Source: Chlamydoabsidia padenii (Eukaryota > Mucoromycota > Mucoromycetes > Mucorales > Cunninghamellaceae). From it: 64,000 bases of DNA. The notes beneath the pieces were generated by a model. It was not told the DNA's origin, made no database searches, and saw nothing but the letters and a program-made list of their open reading frames with translations. Position numbers and translations under genes: made by a program. The stretch's first letter is position 1. Each line of letters starts with the position of its first letter. The DNA lies in NCBI GenBank assembly GCA_025330725.1, contig JAIWND010000003.1:310001-374000 (forward strand). The letters run 5' to 3'. This document shows positions 43,740 to 55,749 of the stretch, piece by piece.

Positions 43740-44679
43740 ATGGCCAAGAAGGGTGGAAACAGTAAAGCCGAAGCTGCCAAGGAAAAGAAGTCAGCCGCCA
43801 AAAACGAAAAGGACCGTGCTGCCAAGGCCAAGGAAGAAGAAGCCAATGCTGAAAAATGGTCTCAAGGTGCAAAGAAAAACGCAAAGAAGGAAACCGAAGC
43901 CGAAAAGAAAGTAAGCGAAGGGACGAACGGAACTCTTTTTTTTTTTTTACTCACATTGATTGATATTTTTTACTTTAGGCTGCTGCTGCTGCTAAGAAGG
44001 CTGAAGCTGCTAAATTACTGGTAAGGCATCTCACTGGCCTCCCCCCCCCCTACATACGTACACTGTGACTAAATTACTATTGATAATAGGCTGAAGAAGA
44101 AAAGGAACTGGCTAAAATGAAACCCAAGGTCACTGGTGCTGCCAAGGTGGCTGCGAAGAAATCGGCCAAGGTGGATCAAGCTGGTGCCGCTCGTCGTACC
44201 ATTCCTGAATTCTCTGCAAGTAACATTGATGACGCTCTTGACTTGTTGTCTTTGAACGACAGTGGTGCTCTCAAAGCCAAGGATGTTGAAAAGCATCCCG
44301 AACGTCGATTCAAGGCTGCTTTGGCTGCTTATGAAGAAAGGTATAGTAAAAAAAAAAGGGGGGGGTATTTGATGACTAGTATGTGGGTATTGATGCTTAA
44401 TCATATAGGGAATTGCCTCGATTCAAACAAGAAAACCCCGGTCTTCGTCTCAGCCAATTGAAGGACATCATGTACAAGGCATTCCAAAAGTCACCTGAAA
44501 ACCCATTCAACCAAGCAAACATCGTCTCCTACAATGCTACTCAAGAAGAAGCAAAGGCTTTGAAAGGTAAATACTATTGTGTGTTGTTGTTATGAACCAG
44601 TACTAATCATTCTCTTTTTTTTTATCTTCATCCTTTAGCCCAAAAGCGCAAGGAAATCGAAGACCGTCTCCGTGCCTAA
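43740..44679 (+). CDS. CCDC124 homologue (ribosome-associated coiled-coil protein)
   Basis: Five exons, about 218 residues. The N-terminal half is a highly charged Lys/Ala/Glu helix (MAKKGGNSKAEAAKEKKSAA). The C-terminal half has the family segment ASNIDDALDLLSLND, KHPERRFKAALAAYEEREL and PRFKQENPGLRLSQLKDIMY, followed by KAFQKSPENPFNQANIVSYN. CCDC124 and its yeast relative Lso2 bind idle 80S ribosomes and aid recovery from dormancy; this is family knowledge. The composition suits a cytosolic ribosome-binding protein. Confidence 0.93.
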
Positions 44680-44960
44680 ACATATTTACCCTCTCGTACC
44701 TTTAATCCATAATCTTCATCCCATATCACCTGCATTAGCATTGTTTTGTATTTATTGATCTCCCCTCCTCCTCGAATAGTTTGTCCCATCTTTTTTTATT
44801 TTTTATCTTAACACAATAAACGTATAAAATAAAAATGTATTTGTTGTTTAAATCATGAACCCATCAAATGATATATAGTATTATGGAAGTTAAATGTGTT
44901 TATTGGATATAATAATTACAGGATATGATACCATGGTAATAATCTAATTCTACTTGATCA
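44680..44960. other. Convergent spacer, CCDC124 / mitochondrial kinase
   Basis: Carries AATAAA for CCDC124 near 44815 and TTTATT near 44899, a minus-strand poly(A) signal for the kinase gene. Nothing else is seen. Confidence 0.45.
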
Positions 44961-46382
44961 CTAAATTTCCAACCCTTCGGCAAACGACCCATCAATATGT
45001 TTTAGTTTGAGAAAGACATCGCAGCCATAACCCTTCATAGAGACCATAGTTAGAGATCCACCAAAATATCTAGCATACAGTCTAGCCAAAGGAAGACCAT
45101 ATCTAAGTAGGAAAAAAAAGATCATGTAAGTAATAACCTCCCTCTTCCCCAACATACAACATTAACTAACTTACCCTAAACCAGCCAATGGACCACCCAC
45201 ACCACTTTGCATTGCCATGAGAGCCATCCCACTAAAAATACTTCCACCACTATCGTCGTCATGGTCATCAGGAGATCCACCAGGAGACTTTACAGTAGTA
45301 TAAGAGTATTCAAATACCTTGCTGAGATCTTGTTCATGAATACCATTCCCCTGATCCCGGATCCGAATACCAATTTCTTCTTTGCATTGGCTGATGGTGA
45401 CTTGAATAGGAGGAGGAGATTGATCAAAGGAGCCAACGTCCCTGTAGTGTTCGATGGTAGCCCGATGCGCATTCTTCATTAATTCCATCAAGATGTATTC
45501 CAAGTGTACAGGAATATAGGTGAAGGTAGTATCCAGGTGTCCGTTGATGATCGTTTCTGTGCTTTGTCCATAGTTGAATTCACATAATTCAGCAACAAAG
45601 TCGGAGCAGTGACGGATGATGTGGTAAGGGTTGAGTTGGGTATGAATGATGCCTATAGTGTTGCTGTTGTGTGGTTGAGAATGATGGATCAGTGAGATAC
45701 ATTGCTCTGCGATCAGTCGAATACCTATTCGTGCTTTGATCATATCATCCAAAAAGGCTGACATATCCTGATTATTCATATACTGTTTCGCTTCTAAAAA
45801 TCCTATTAACAAGAAAAGAAAAGAGTAAGAGAAAAATAAGTATAAATATCATTCCATTTTATCTAGTTACCTCTTGCCAGAGTGGGGATATTGTCTGTAT
45901 GTCTTTCCACCAAGTCCTTTAATTTTTCAGCAAATTCAATATCATCAGCATTGTCCCGGTTATGAGAGTATTGTTCTAGCATTTCAAACGAATCGTAATA
46001 AAGCTTGTAGATTTCCTTGATATAGGGATTGGTGCCAACAATAAAAGGAAGAGTTTGAAAAGCCCGTACACGTCGAGCAAGTCGCACCGGTAACTCTGTC
46101 CTTGCATAGAGAGCACATTCACGTGAGGTCGCTGGAGATAAGGGTGGTTGTCCAAAGCTTACCAATTGTTTTAGTGTTACTGGTTTGATGGGTTTGCTGG
46201 CATACTATCAAAATGAAAGTGAGTAGGGAAGGTACTTGTTACTGGATTCCTTTTACCGTCATAATCTTGTCATCGTAGAAAGAATCTGCTAAGGGCCGTT
46301 CACAAGCTTGTATTGTTAATGTTCGAGTATTGCATAAAAGATAGTAACGTGCTGAGCGAGTCAATCGATATATCGGACGCAT
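44961..46382 (-). CDS. Mitochondrial PDK/BCKDK-family protein kinase
   Basis: Four or five exons, about 408 residues. The start at 46382 gives MRPIYRLTRSARYYLLCNTR, a basic mitochondrial presequence. The helical BCDHK-like domain (RECALYARTELPVRLARRVR, FLEAKQYMNNQDMSAFLDDM) leads to a GHKL ATPase domain: N box YILMELMKNAHRATIEHYRD, G1 IRIRDQGNGIHEQDLSKVFE, and G2 GLGYGLPLARLYARYFGG. These kinases inactivate the pyruvate or branched-chain 2-oxoacid dehydrogenase complex. I cannot separate PDK from BCKDK by eye. An Asp-rich insert (SPDDHDDDSGG) sits in the ATP lid. Confidence 0.9.
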
Positions 46383-46822
46383 GTTCTGTAAAATAAAATA
46401 AGAAGAGAGACGAACAACCATTCATTCATTTTTCTCACGGCCTTCATTTAGACATTTCAATTCCCGGTTTAAATGGCCCCACACGAAAGCGGGATTTGAA
46501 TCCCATGAAATTCCTGCAGAGGATAACAACTTCCCCACTTTACGATATTCATCTTATTTTCGAAGGTTTAGATTGTACATCATTTTCTTTTCCATAAACC
46601 ATAGCTTCCGGGTTAGTTATCATGACCTTTATACACAAAACAAGATAGATTATGTTATAGCACCCACCACCCTGTATTTACCACACTAGTCCCTATGCCA
46701 ATTAAAAAAGAGACATAACATTTATACTGTGTTTGCATGTGTCAATAAAAAGATTTATTATAATTTATGTAAAAGGAGACTATCGTACAGGTTGAGGATA
46801 AAAGATATATAAACGGGTGTAT
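46383..46822. other. Spacer, mitochondrial kinase / Nbp35
   Basis: Two head-to-tail minus-strand genes flank this 440-bp spacer. It has two close motif copies: TTTCAATTCCCGG at 46455-46467, and GCGGGATTTGAATCCC at 46489-46504 followed by GAAATTCCTGCAG. Nothing protein-coding is seen. Confidence 0.45.
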
Positions 46823-47976
46823 TTATTCTACCAAGTTTTGGAGTTCTATAAAAAGAGAGAGAGAGAGAGATCAGTACATATTCACTTGTATAATAAATCA
46901 CTTACTGTCAATGATGGATTCAAAAGCAGCACAAGCCGGAGAATCAGGGTATTCATCCATAAAAGAGACACCCAAATCACAACTTTTAGCCACACGAGGA
47001 TCCAAGGGAATCCGACCTAACAAGGTCAACCCCAGTTCATCCGCCAAACCCTGAGCACCACCCGAGGTAGGAGGAAACACCACAGATTCGCCCTTGCAGT
47101 TGGGACACACAAAGCCAGACATGTTTTCGACCAGACCGAGGATAGGAATGTTGGCTTTCCGACAAAAGTCGATTTCCTTGCGCACATCCTGAAGAGCCAC
47201 TTCTTGTGGAGTGGTGACAATCACCGCGCCATCAATACCGGTTGGTTTCAAGTAGGAGGCCACCGAGAGATGTTCGTCCGAAGTGCCGGGTGGAGTATCG
47301 ACCAACAAATAGTCCAAAGGGCCCCACTCGACATCACGTAAAAACTGCTTGATGAGGCCATTCTTCTTGGGTCCACGCCAGATCACCGCATCATCTTGAT
47401 CAGGAAGCATAAATCCAATGCTCATCACACCCAAATTGTCTTGTACATACACTGGTTGCCACCCTGTATTGCTTTGGTGGATTTGTTCACCCACTGCCCC
47501 CATGATCGTTGGTACCGAGGGCCCGCAAATATCGACATCCATTACCCCTACTTGTTGTTCTTCATCTTGTGATAAGGCGAATGCTAGTTGAGACGTAAAA
47601 CTGGATTTGCCTACACCACCTTTGCCTGAGAGAATAAGAATCTTGTGTTTGACTTGTTTCATTCGTTCGTTAATGGCTGGGAGATCTGAGGTGGAATAGC
47701 AAGGTATATCTATTAGTCATATTGTTGCTATACATGTTTCAGACATCACGTTTACCTGGATCTGGTCCTTTGGGAGCGGTAGCACATATCTGTTGATTAG
47801 GACAACCAGCACAGGCATCTTCTTTCCCAGCCTTGTCACTTTCGGGTCCCTATACACAGAATACAAGTTAGTATCATTCACCAAGGCCTACACAGTATAC
47901 AAAAGTGACTTTATATACAACTTACAGGACAATGTTCATTGGCATCTTGAGGAACTTGTTCTTTGGTTGGAGACAT
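46823..47976 (-). CDS. NBP35: Nbp35, cytosolic Fe-S cluster assembly scaffold ATPase
   Basis: Four exons, about 314 residues. The start at 47976 gives [20 protein letters not shown]. The N-terminal [4Fe-4S] motif C-x13-C-x2-C-x5-C separates Nbp35 from Cfd1. The P-loop is [18 protein letters not shown], with [14 protein letters not shown] and [16 protein letters not shown]. The bridging-cluster CPNC lies in [12 protein letters not shown]. The final exon (46823-46838) encodes the last residues LQNLVE, after an intron with a GA/CT repeat. Nbp35-Cfd1 builds Fe-S clusters for cytosolic and nuclear apoproteins; this is family knowledge. Confidence 0.95.
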
Positions 47977-48489
47977 TATGATCAAGTTTGTGAGTAATGA
48001 TTAAGAAGAAAAGGAAAAAAAAAAGGAAGAGTGGCACAACTTTTTTTATTTGTCATCGATCGTCGGAATTTGAATTTTGGTCATTCGTTTTGCGAGCCAC
48101 GATCTGGAAACACTGCTCGGCAATAAAACAGTGACATCCTATCGAACATACTCAAAAACTCATTTGCTGTATATAGTAAAGAAAGTAGCACCTGAGGAAG
48201 AATCAAAAACAGCAATTTGCTTCAAGATGGTAGGAAACATCTCTTTTGATGATCTTTTATCATGGCGATCAAAAAAAAAAAATCGCACCCGCTTCTCTCA
48301 CAAGTTCAAACCCCGCTCCTTGAAAAAGTGTGCGCTTAATTTCACACCGTGCCACTCCGTTTCTTCTTCTTTCTCCACTCTTTTTTACTTTAACTACAAG
48401 GTAAATGCACGTTACTTTTTTTTGTCAAAAAATGCTCCAACTTTTTTTTTTTAGTAGGATCAACAACTTGACACTATACACGCCCGAGA
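47977..48489. promoter_or_regulatory. Divergent promoter, Nbp35 / Mim2-like
   Basis: Contains two motif copies, CGTCGGAATTTGAAT at 48061-48075 and GTTCAAACCCCGC at 48304-48316. A plus-strand frame at 48077-48454 has no recognisable domain and is taken as chance. Confidence 0.5.
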
Positions 48490-48882
48490 ATGACACAACC
48501 TGATGTTTATGATCTAGGCATTGATGGTGTGGACAACAACAGGGCAGGCTATCTAGACGACTTTGAAGACGACGACTCTAGCGACTACACTTATGATGCC
48601 GATGCGGAATGGGAAGAAAGTAAAGCACAAATGAATGCTCTGTTTTCTCTGGTCATATTCCCCTTTGTTGGTAGATGGTTGGGCCGAAAACTCTCGTTTT
48701 TGGGTAAGTAATATGAAGAAGACCTGGATATATATATATATATATATATATATACTAAACGAACTCTCTTTATTATGTTAATGATAGTTTGGTCTCGGTG
48801 GTCTTATACTTCCCGCTCAATGGATTCTTCTTCTTTTTTAACTTTACAATGGCTAGGTGCTATGAAACGTATTCCTCAATGA
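48490..48882 (+). CDS. Mim2-like mitochondrial outer-membrane import protein
   Basis: Two exons, about 103 residues. The N-terminal half is very acidic (YLDDFEDDDSSDYTYDADAE). One membrane segment follows, ALFSLVIFPFVGRWLGRKLS, then FLVWSRWSYTSRS. An acidic N-terminus, a glycine-containing TM with GRWLGRK-like exit and an aromatic/basic C-terminus match the fungal Mim2 pattern. Mim2 works with Mim1 to insert alpha-helical proteins into the mitochondrial outer membrane. The match is by pattern only; another tail-anchored protein is possible. A (TA)n run lies in the intron. Confidence 0.6.
48729..48754. repeat. (TA)n microsatellite in an intron
   Basis: About 13 TA units within the Mim2-like intron. 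Confidence 0.8.
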
Positions 48883-49332
48883 TTTATAATAAAATAAAAT
48901 AAAACTTTGTATTGTATCATTGTTATGTATGGCTTTATCTTTAGAATGTTGTGTTTACTATATTGATTATTCATCACTGATGCTATTGGAATGATAATGT
49001 GATGATGGTTGTGTAGGATTGAAAAGCTTGGCTTAATGGTACGTGGATGCTGTTTAGGTGTCTATGTAAATTGCCCAACATGGAAAAGCGAGGGTCCTCT
49101 TCCGATTTTTTAAAATACCGCCATTTTAGCTTTTTCTTCATAGAAATTGTTTTTTTCACTTTCTCTCTTCTTCTTTTCTTTGCTTCCCTCTCCCATCCAC
49201 TGTACACCACTCTTCTTTTACTGTTTTTTGGACCTTTGCTTCTTCTCTTAGGAACCAAATATCTACCTGTCTCTTTATCTTCTTTACTTTATCTATTCCT
49301 CCCCTATTTAGTCTGTACTGACAATCATACTG
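48883..49332. other. Spacer, Mim2-like / Ypk kinase
   Basis: AATAAA-like signals occur at 48889-48903. AAAATACCGCC at about 49112 may be a promoter element, followed by a long CT-rich leader before the kinase start. No other gene is seen. Confidence 0.45.
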
Positions 49333-50273
49333 ATGAATTCTTGGAAATTACCTGGCACTAAAAGTAAGATGAAAAAAAGAAAAGGATATGTCTCTCTCTC
49401 TCTCTCCATGGTATTAGGGAGAGAGGAAGGGGATCAATGGAAAAAGAAGTGTTGGTGAGGGGTTGCAAAAGAAGGGAAAAAAGGATTAGACGTTTACTAA
49501 TACTACTTTTTTTATGTGTATCGAATAGAAAAAGAGGCCAAGGAAGCTGCTGCTGCCGCTGCTGCTGCCTCATCATCATTATCATCAGCGACCCACTCAA
49601 CCTCTAGCACTTTATCACCTGCATCATCAATATTCACAGGTGGATCATCTTCATCTAAAACCAGCTCAATATTGACGAAGACCACTTTAATGACAGACTT
49701 CTCACCTCGAACATCCATCTCGTCTTCATCTTCATCCTTCGAACCTCATTCTGGTGTATTGCTTATTCGAGTATGTGATGCTCAGGGACTCACTGTACCT
49801 TCTCAAGTCCAACTGCCTCAACCTCCACCTTCACAACCTTTACCAAACCAACGCAATCGGGATTCTTTGACTCGTAAACAACATTGGTGGTTACCTTATG
49901 TGGTCTTAGAATTCGACAAGAACGAAATCCTAATTGATGCTCTTGGCGGTGATACGCAAAACCCTATTTATCAATACCGGGCTCATTTGTAAGTTGTGTT
50001 ATTTATATATGGTAGTGGTACTAACGTATTTTGTTGCTATAGTGATGTATCAAGAAGCTCAGATGTATCAATATCTATCTATTTACGACCTTCCCCAGAA
50101 ACAAAGGACAGTATCAGCAATAATCATTCAGCGACAACGAAACATGCCGATTACTTTTTGGGTGGTGTCAAATTACAACCCAACTTTGATTCGACTCGAT
50201 TGGACGATCAAGTACTACAAATTGCAGGTGGGACTGGGATGATGCATGTACAGTTATGCTATAAACGACAACA

Positions 50274-50321
<48 letters not shown>

Positions 50322-51555
50322 TGATGAAATAGGACAAATGGAATAAAGAGTATTAATTGTATGTCTTTTTCTTTCTCTCTCTTATTAGCAAGCACAACCT
50401 ATTGCTTTCGACTCATTTGATCTATTACGTGTGATTGGTCGTGGTAGCTTTGGCAAGGTGTATGTGGTGCGTAAAAAGGATACAAATCGAATCTATGCTA
50501 TGAAGGTATTACGGAAATCTCGTATCATCTCTCGATCTGAAGTAACACATACCATGGCGGAAAAGACGGTGTTGGCCAAGATCCGAAATCCCTTTATTGT
50601 CCCTTTAAAATTCGCATTCCAAAGTCCTGATAAACTGTACTTGGTCTTGGCATTTATCAATGGTGGTGAACTCTTCCATCATTTACAAGTTGAAGGTCGC
50701 TTTGATGAAGTACGATCTCGATTTTATACTGCGGAATTACTCTCGGCCTTGGAATGTCTACATGATGTTGATGTGGTATATCGGTAAGTCAAAAAAAAAT
50801 AAATCCCAAGGCTTTTATTGGAAGGCTGACTTGCGATTTATTTTAATTTGTCTTATGATTTTCCTTATTTCTTCTTACACAATAGTGATTTGAAACCCGA
50901 AAACATTTTGATTGATTACAATGGTCATATCGCTTTATGTGATTTTGGCTTATGTAAATTGAACATGAAAGAAAACGAACGGACCAATACCTTTTGTGGA
51001 ACACCTGAATACTTGGCGCCTGAATTGTTACTTGGTCAAGGATACAGCAAAGTGGTGGATTGGTGGACATTGGGTGTACTCTTGTATGAAATGATGACTG
51101 GTTTGCCTCCCTTTTATGATGAAAACACCAATGAAATGTATCGCAAGATTCTTCAAGACAAATTACGATTCCCTGATGATATCTCTGATGATGCTCAATC
51201 TCTACTACGTGGTTTATTGACAAGGGATCCGGAAGAACGCTTGGGGAACAATGGATCAGCGGATATCAAGAGCCACCCCTTCTTTGCTAAACATATCGAC
51301 TGGGACTTGTTACTACAAAAGAAGGTCCAACCCCCATTCAAGCCAAGTGTGGAAAATGCCTATGATACAACAAACTTTGACGAAGAATTCACCAATGAAG
51401 CTCCTTTGGAATCTTATATCGACGAATCTCAAATATCAAAAACGATGCAAGAACAGTTTGCTGGTTTTACTTATAATCCTGCCAATGATGGGGTTTTAAG
51501 TGAAAGTTATATAGGTAATGGTGCTGGTGCTGCTGCTAGTACTGGGAAGTACTAG
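49333..51555 (+). CDS. Ypk/SGK-type AGC protein kinase
   Basis: Five exons, about 599 residues. The short first exon encodes MNSWKLPGTK, like the start of fungal Ypk kinases. An Ala8 and Ser-rich linker follows, then a C2-like region (GVLLIRVCDAQGLTVPSQVQ ... WWLPYVVLEFDKNEILIDAL). The kinase begins FDLLRVIGRGSFGKVYVVRK, with YAMKVL, YRDLKPENILID, DFGLCKL, activation loop TNTFCGTPEYLAPE and the hydrophobic motif FAGFTYNP. In yeast, Ypk1 works downstream of TORC2 and Pkh in sphingolipid and membrane control; this is family knowledge. One intron carries an A run of about 40 (50276-50318). Confidence 0.95.
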
Positions 51556-51913
51556 TCCTTTATATATAGTTGTCTCCTCCCCGTCTTTTTTTTTTTTTGT
51601 CAATAAAACTTTTTTTTTATTTATCATCCTACTTGTTATTGTTCTCGATTGATGTGGTGTTGCCTTTTTTTAAAGTTCAGCACGTTACGGAAGGGCCACG
51701 TGCGGATCTAGTATTTCCTCTCCCTTTTGGTGTAACCGATTCTATTGTGACCATTTGAGCGGCGGCGAGCGAAAATAAAGATGGGCTTTTTTTTTTTTAT
51801 TTTATGGGATTCCACTTCTCTTTCACTTTTTCCTTCTTCAAATATTGATAACGATTCCATTGTGTTTTCTCTCCATTCACTTGACTTGCACTATCTACTC
51901 ACACCAACACACT
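51556..51913. other. Spacer, Ypk / phosphodiesterase
   Basis: Holds AATAAA at about 51603 and a GC-rich GAGCGGCGGCGAGCG at about 51757, followed by a TATTT-rich leader. No gene is seen. Confidence 0.45.
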
Positions 51914-54488
51914 ATGGATCCGTCTCAATGCACACTTGTGATATTAACACCAAATCAATACACCAACAACTTACATTACCCGTACCTTGATACCTTACAA
52001 ACTGTCTTTGACCAAGGTAAAGTAAAGAAACAGACTAGTATAGGTCGTAACAAAGGTTGACGAATATCTTTATATCTTTATCTGTATGTAGTATTAATAA
52101 CAGACAAAGAGAACTCTTCCAGGATATTCCAACAGAAGCACCATTACAATACCTTGTTTTTTATGGATTTGGATATGATACAAGACCAAGACGATCACAC
52201 TTCTCTTGACTCGTCAAGCGGCTCAAGTACATCAACAATGGATGATGATCGATTGACGTGGATAAAAGGAATGACTCGACACTTTATTCATCATCCTGTC
52301 ATAGGTAAAAAGTGATATAGCAAAAAATTATATAAACTCAAACTCCCCTCTTTTGGTCACATTTACTCTTTATAGTTTGCTCTTCTGAAACAAATTCTAC
52401 TTTTATGCTTGATTGTCTCCACGCAGGTGCTGCTGATTATTTGGTCAAACCTCTTTATTTGCCTGTTATCCAAACATTATTTCTGGTAAGTGGGGTTGGG
52501 GGTGGGGAAACCATGTGGAACTCCTTATTTAATGTACTTTTTTGTTGAATGAATAGAAATTACATTGGCGACAAGTATCTGGACAATCATCATCATCTTC
52601 ACCAACAACAGTAATGTCATCCATACCATCACCTTCAAGCACCACTTCACCGACGACTTCTGCAACCACAGTAGTGGATATGACATCATCCACCAATCAA
52701 ACCAGTTTACACCAAGAAGACAATTATTATTACATGTTACCCACCACTCTTCAACCAGAGGATATCAATCATCGATTCAAAGAAATCGTAATAAAAGACA
52801 TACAGTAAGTAAGGCCAAAAGGGGAGAAGGGGGTATAGGATAATGATCTCATTAACTAACTAACCGACCTTTTCTTTTTTACATTGTCACTTTGTATAGA
52901 TTGACTAAAGCCATCATGGATATTTATGCTCCTCCTTTACCCTCTCCCACTAAATATATACCACTCTCAAGGTAAGATGATTTTTACATATAAAATAAGC
53001 TTTATGACGTCTAAACTTTCTCCTTAGTCGACAAGCAGATGATCTGAAATTGAAATTGACACAATGGGACTTTTCTCCTTTTGAATTTAATCGTGATGAA
53101 TTGATTCATTGTGTCTATTTGATCTTTGAAATGACATTGTCTGAACCTGATCTCTCCCATATCACTGTCACTCAAGGTAAAAGAGAAAGAGAATTTAAAA
53201 TAAAAATAAAAATAAAGCAAAGGGGATGGGTCAAAGGAATAAGGAGGATGGCAAAAAAAGCAATAGGTGACTTTACTGATTAATTAATTGATTGTTTGTA
53301 TAGATCAACTCTATGATTTTATTATCGACTTGGCAAATGCATACCACCAAGACAATCCATACCATAACTTTACACATGCTGTCGATGTATTACAATGTAT
53401 CTATTACTTCCTTTGTCAACTGGGTGTTCTGGCGTGTGGACAACAAACTTGTTCGACTTCAACAACACAGCCTCCACAATATGTCTTGCAACCCAAACAC
53501 GCCTTTGCCTTACTACTATCAGCTATTGGACATGATGCTGGCCACCCAGGTGTCAATAACATGTTTCTCATCAACTCGAGAACTCCTCTTGCCGTCATGT
53601 ACAACGATCGATCGGTGCTCGAATCTCTTCACTCGATGACTCTCTTTCAACTCATCAAGCGCCATGGATTGGATCAATGGTGGACAGGTGATGACTACCA
53701 GGTATTCCGACATATCATCATCTCCAGCATCCTCGCCACTGACATGGCGCTCAACAATGATTATGTCAAGAAATTCAAACAGCAAGCTACCACGGAAGAT
53801 TATCTTTTATTATGTGCTGCCTTGATTAAATGCGCCGATGTCAGCAATGTCACTCGTCCGTTTCGCCGGGGGAAGGAATGGGCGGTACTCTTGGTGGAAG
53901 AATTCGCTTCTCAGGGGGATCTGGAAAGGGAACTGGGAATGCCTGTCTTGGCGATGAACGATCGCACCAAAATCATCCTGGAGGAATGTCAAATTGGGTT
54001 TATACAATTCGTTGCTTTGGATCTATTCACCACTGTGTCTGATCTACTACCAGGTATGTTACAATGATTCTTCTTTTTTTTTTATCACTTTATCCTTTGA
54101 CTAACACTTTTTTTTTTTTTTTGCAACTTGATGAATAGAACTGGACTTTACTCTCAAGCAAATGAAACAGAACCTTCAGTTATGGGAATTGGAAAAAATA
54201 GAAAAGAAGCAATCACTTGATTTGGACAAGTCGAAAGTGATCACCACCACAGCCGAGACGAAACGACGACTCTCTTATTGTTTAGAAGCATCCACACCGC
54301 CATCCTTGAATACACCATCACGCCATTCTGACAGCGTGAGTGCAGGAACAAAGCATTACTTGGATGTATTCTCATCTCCACCAAAGAAACGACGTCTCTT
54401 TATGGAACAACAGGAACAACATCAATACCATCATCAAGTAACCAAACAACAACAACGACCGACATCTTCCTCTTGTATACTTCAATAG
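51914..54488 (+). CDS. Class I cyclic-nucleotide phosphodiesterase with N-terminal receiver-like domain
   Basis: Eight exons, about 655 residues. The first three or four exons resemble a response-regulator receiver: CTLVILTPN, then NTLFFMDLDM (Asp at the phosphoacceptor place), VVCSSETN and AGAADYLVKPLYLPV (Lys-Pro). The usual N-terminal acidic pair is absent. The catalytic domain shows HNFTHAVDV, SAIGHDAGHPGVNN, LIKCADVSNVTRP and EECQIGFIQF, which supply the metal-ligand His/Asp residues and the invariant purine-binding Gln. The tail has PPKKRRLFM, a possible NLS. A REC-like module before a class I PDE also occurs in PDE8. It hydrolyses cAMP and/or cGMP; specificity is not visible. Confidence 0.9.
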
Positions 54489-55004
54489 TTTCCCCATTTG
54501 CATTTGTTTCCCCATTCATCATTATTACTATATCATATTACTAGTTTTATTAATTGTATCATCATTTTTTATCATATCACTAGGCTTAACCTGGTGTCTG
54601 TATTCTGACTTTTTATTTTTTTTACAATAATTAAAAACTCCATCTTCATGACTTGACTTGACTTCAAAACCATGTGGTTAGACAATCCTAAATGACAAGA
54701 GTGACACCAAATTGTTACTTCTTTATTGTTTGGAGATGTTCATATGATAATCCCATCTCTCTTTTTTTGAAATGCCGATGAACTCGTACAAGCACAGACA
54801 CAAAGGAAAAAAGAGGTTCTCTTTTTGGGACCACTCCCTGTATAGCCTGATTTTAAGATTCATGCATTCGATTGTCCTTGTTCCTCGTGTTTGTACTTTA
54901 CGTCTGCTCCCTAAAAACAAAACAAAACAAAAACTAGAAATCTGTGTTCTTCTTTTTTTTTTTTTCTTTTCTGCATCTCACAACAAAAAGTTCCATCCTC
55001 AAAC
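54489..55004. other. Spacer, phosphodiesterase / small orphan
   Basis: Holds poly(A)-like signals and a GATTCATGCA half-motif at about 54861. Plus- and minus-strand frames across 54723-55056 show no domain. Confidence 0.4.
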
Positions 55005-55536
55005 ATGGAACATACCAAACCTAAGAATCGTTCGTTCCTTCCACTCTGGAACATGAAACACAAGGTAAGTTTATAATGCACAACGGATATGCCTATATTC
55101 AGATCCCGCCTTTTTTCTTCTAGTCGAGTCCGGATCAAAAAGTGGAGATGGATCCGCCACCCCATATGGATACCCTCTCTTCTCGACCGTCTGGTGACCC
55201 GAAACCTAAACGCTCCTCTTTTTTATTCAACTTGCTATTTTCTAAAAAGGCATCACAAACCAAAAGACCATCGGTGCAAGGTAAAAATCGAACAATAGGG
55301 TACTCCTTTTTCGGAAGAATTCATGCAGTATTCAAACCCCGGTGATGCTCCTTTTTATTTATTTTCTTGATGATACTCTAGTTGACCAACCTATTATTGA
55401 AAAAAATACCAGTCGGCCATTGTCACCTCTCACTCGACGTGTGAGTGCGTTGATGTCTCGTACCCGGAAACCATACATTCAATCAGTCACCACAGACAAA
55501 GTACTTGTTTCCGAAGACTCTTCACCTACATACTAA
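55005..55536 (+). CDS. Small basic orphan protein
   Basis: Three exons, about 123 residues; not recognised. The start at 55005 gives MEHTKPKNRSFLPLWNMKHK. The rest is Ser/Pro/Lys-rich, with one short aromatic/hydrophobic stretch FLFNLLFSKKAS and RRVSALMSRTRKPYIQS (an RRVS site of PKA type). It ends SSPTY. Donor and acceptor sites (55065-55123, 55280-55380) keep the frame open, which supports a real gene. Intron 2 contains ATTCATGCAG plus TATTCAAACCCCGG, a copy of the recurring motif. A cytosolic, largely disordered protein is likely; function unknown. Confidence 0.5.
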
Positions 55537-55749
55537 CGAAATGAATGATTCTCCCCCACCATTCAACTCTTACTTTCTAATCTTTCTCTTCTTTGCATTT
55601 TCAGACAGTGCGTGAAACGTCGGGGTTTAAAAATAAAAATTGAAACGTTTAAACCGTTTTTTTTTTTTGCCTCCCCCTTCTTTGTTTTCCTTCTCTCTTT
55701 TTTTTTTTTTTTTTTTTTTTCCTCCACCGACTTTTTTGATATATACCAA
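55537..55749. promoter_or_regulatory. Leader/promoter of V-ATPase subunit H
   Basis: Contains CGGGGTTTAAAA at 55621-55632, a motif copy in reverse orientation, and a T20-class run before the start. Confidence 0.45.

Noticed and set aside
48077..48454. Plus-strand frame of 125 codons between Nbp35 and the Mim2-like gene
   Set aside because: No domain, no splice logic, crosses two motif copies and low-complexity tracts; it sits in a divergent promoter.
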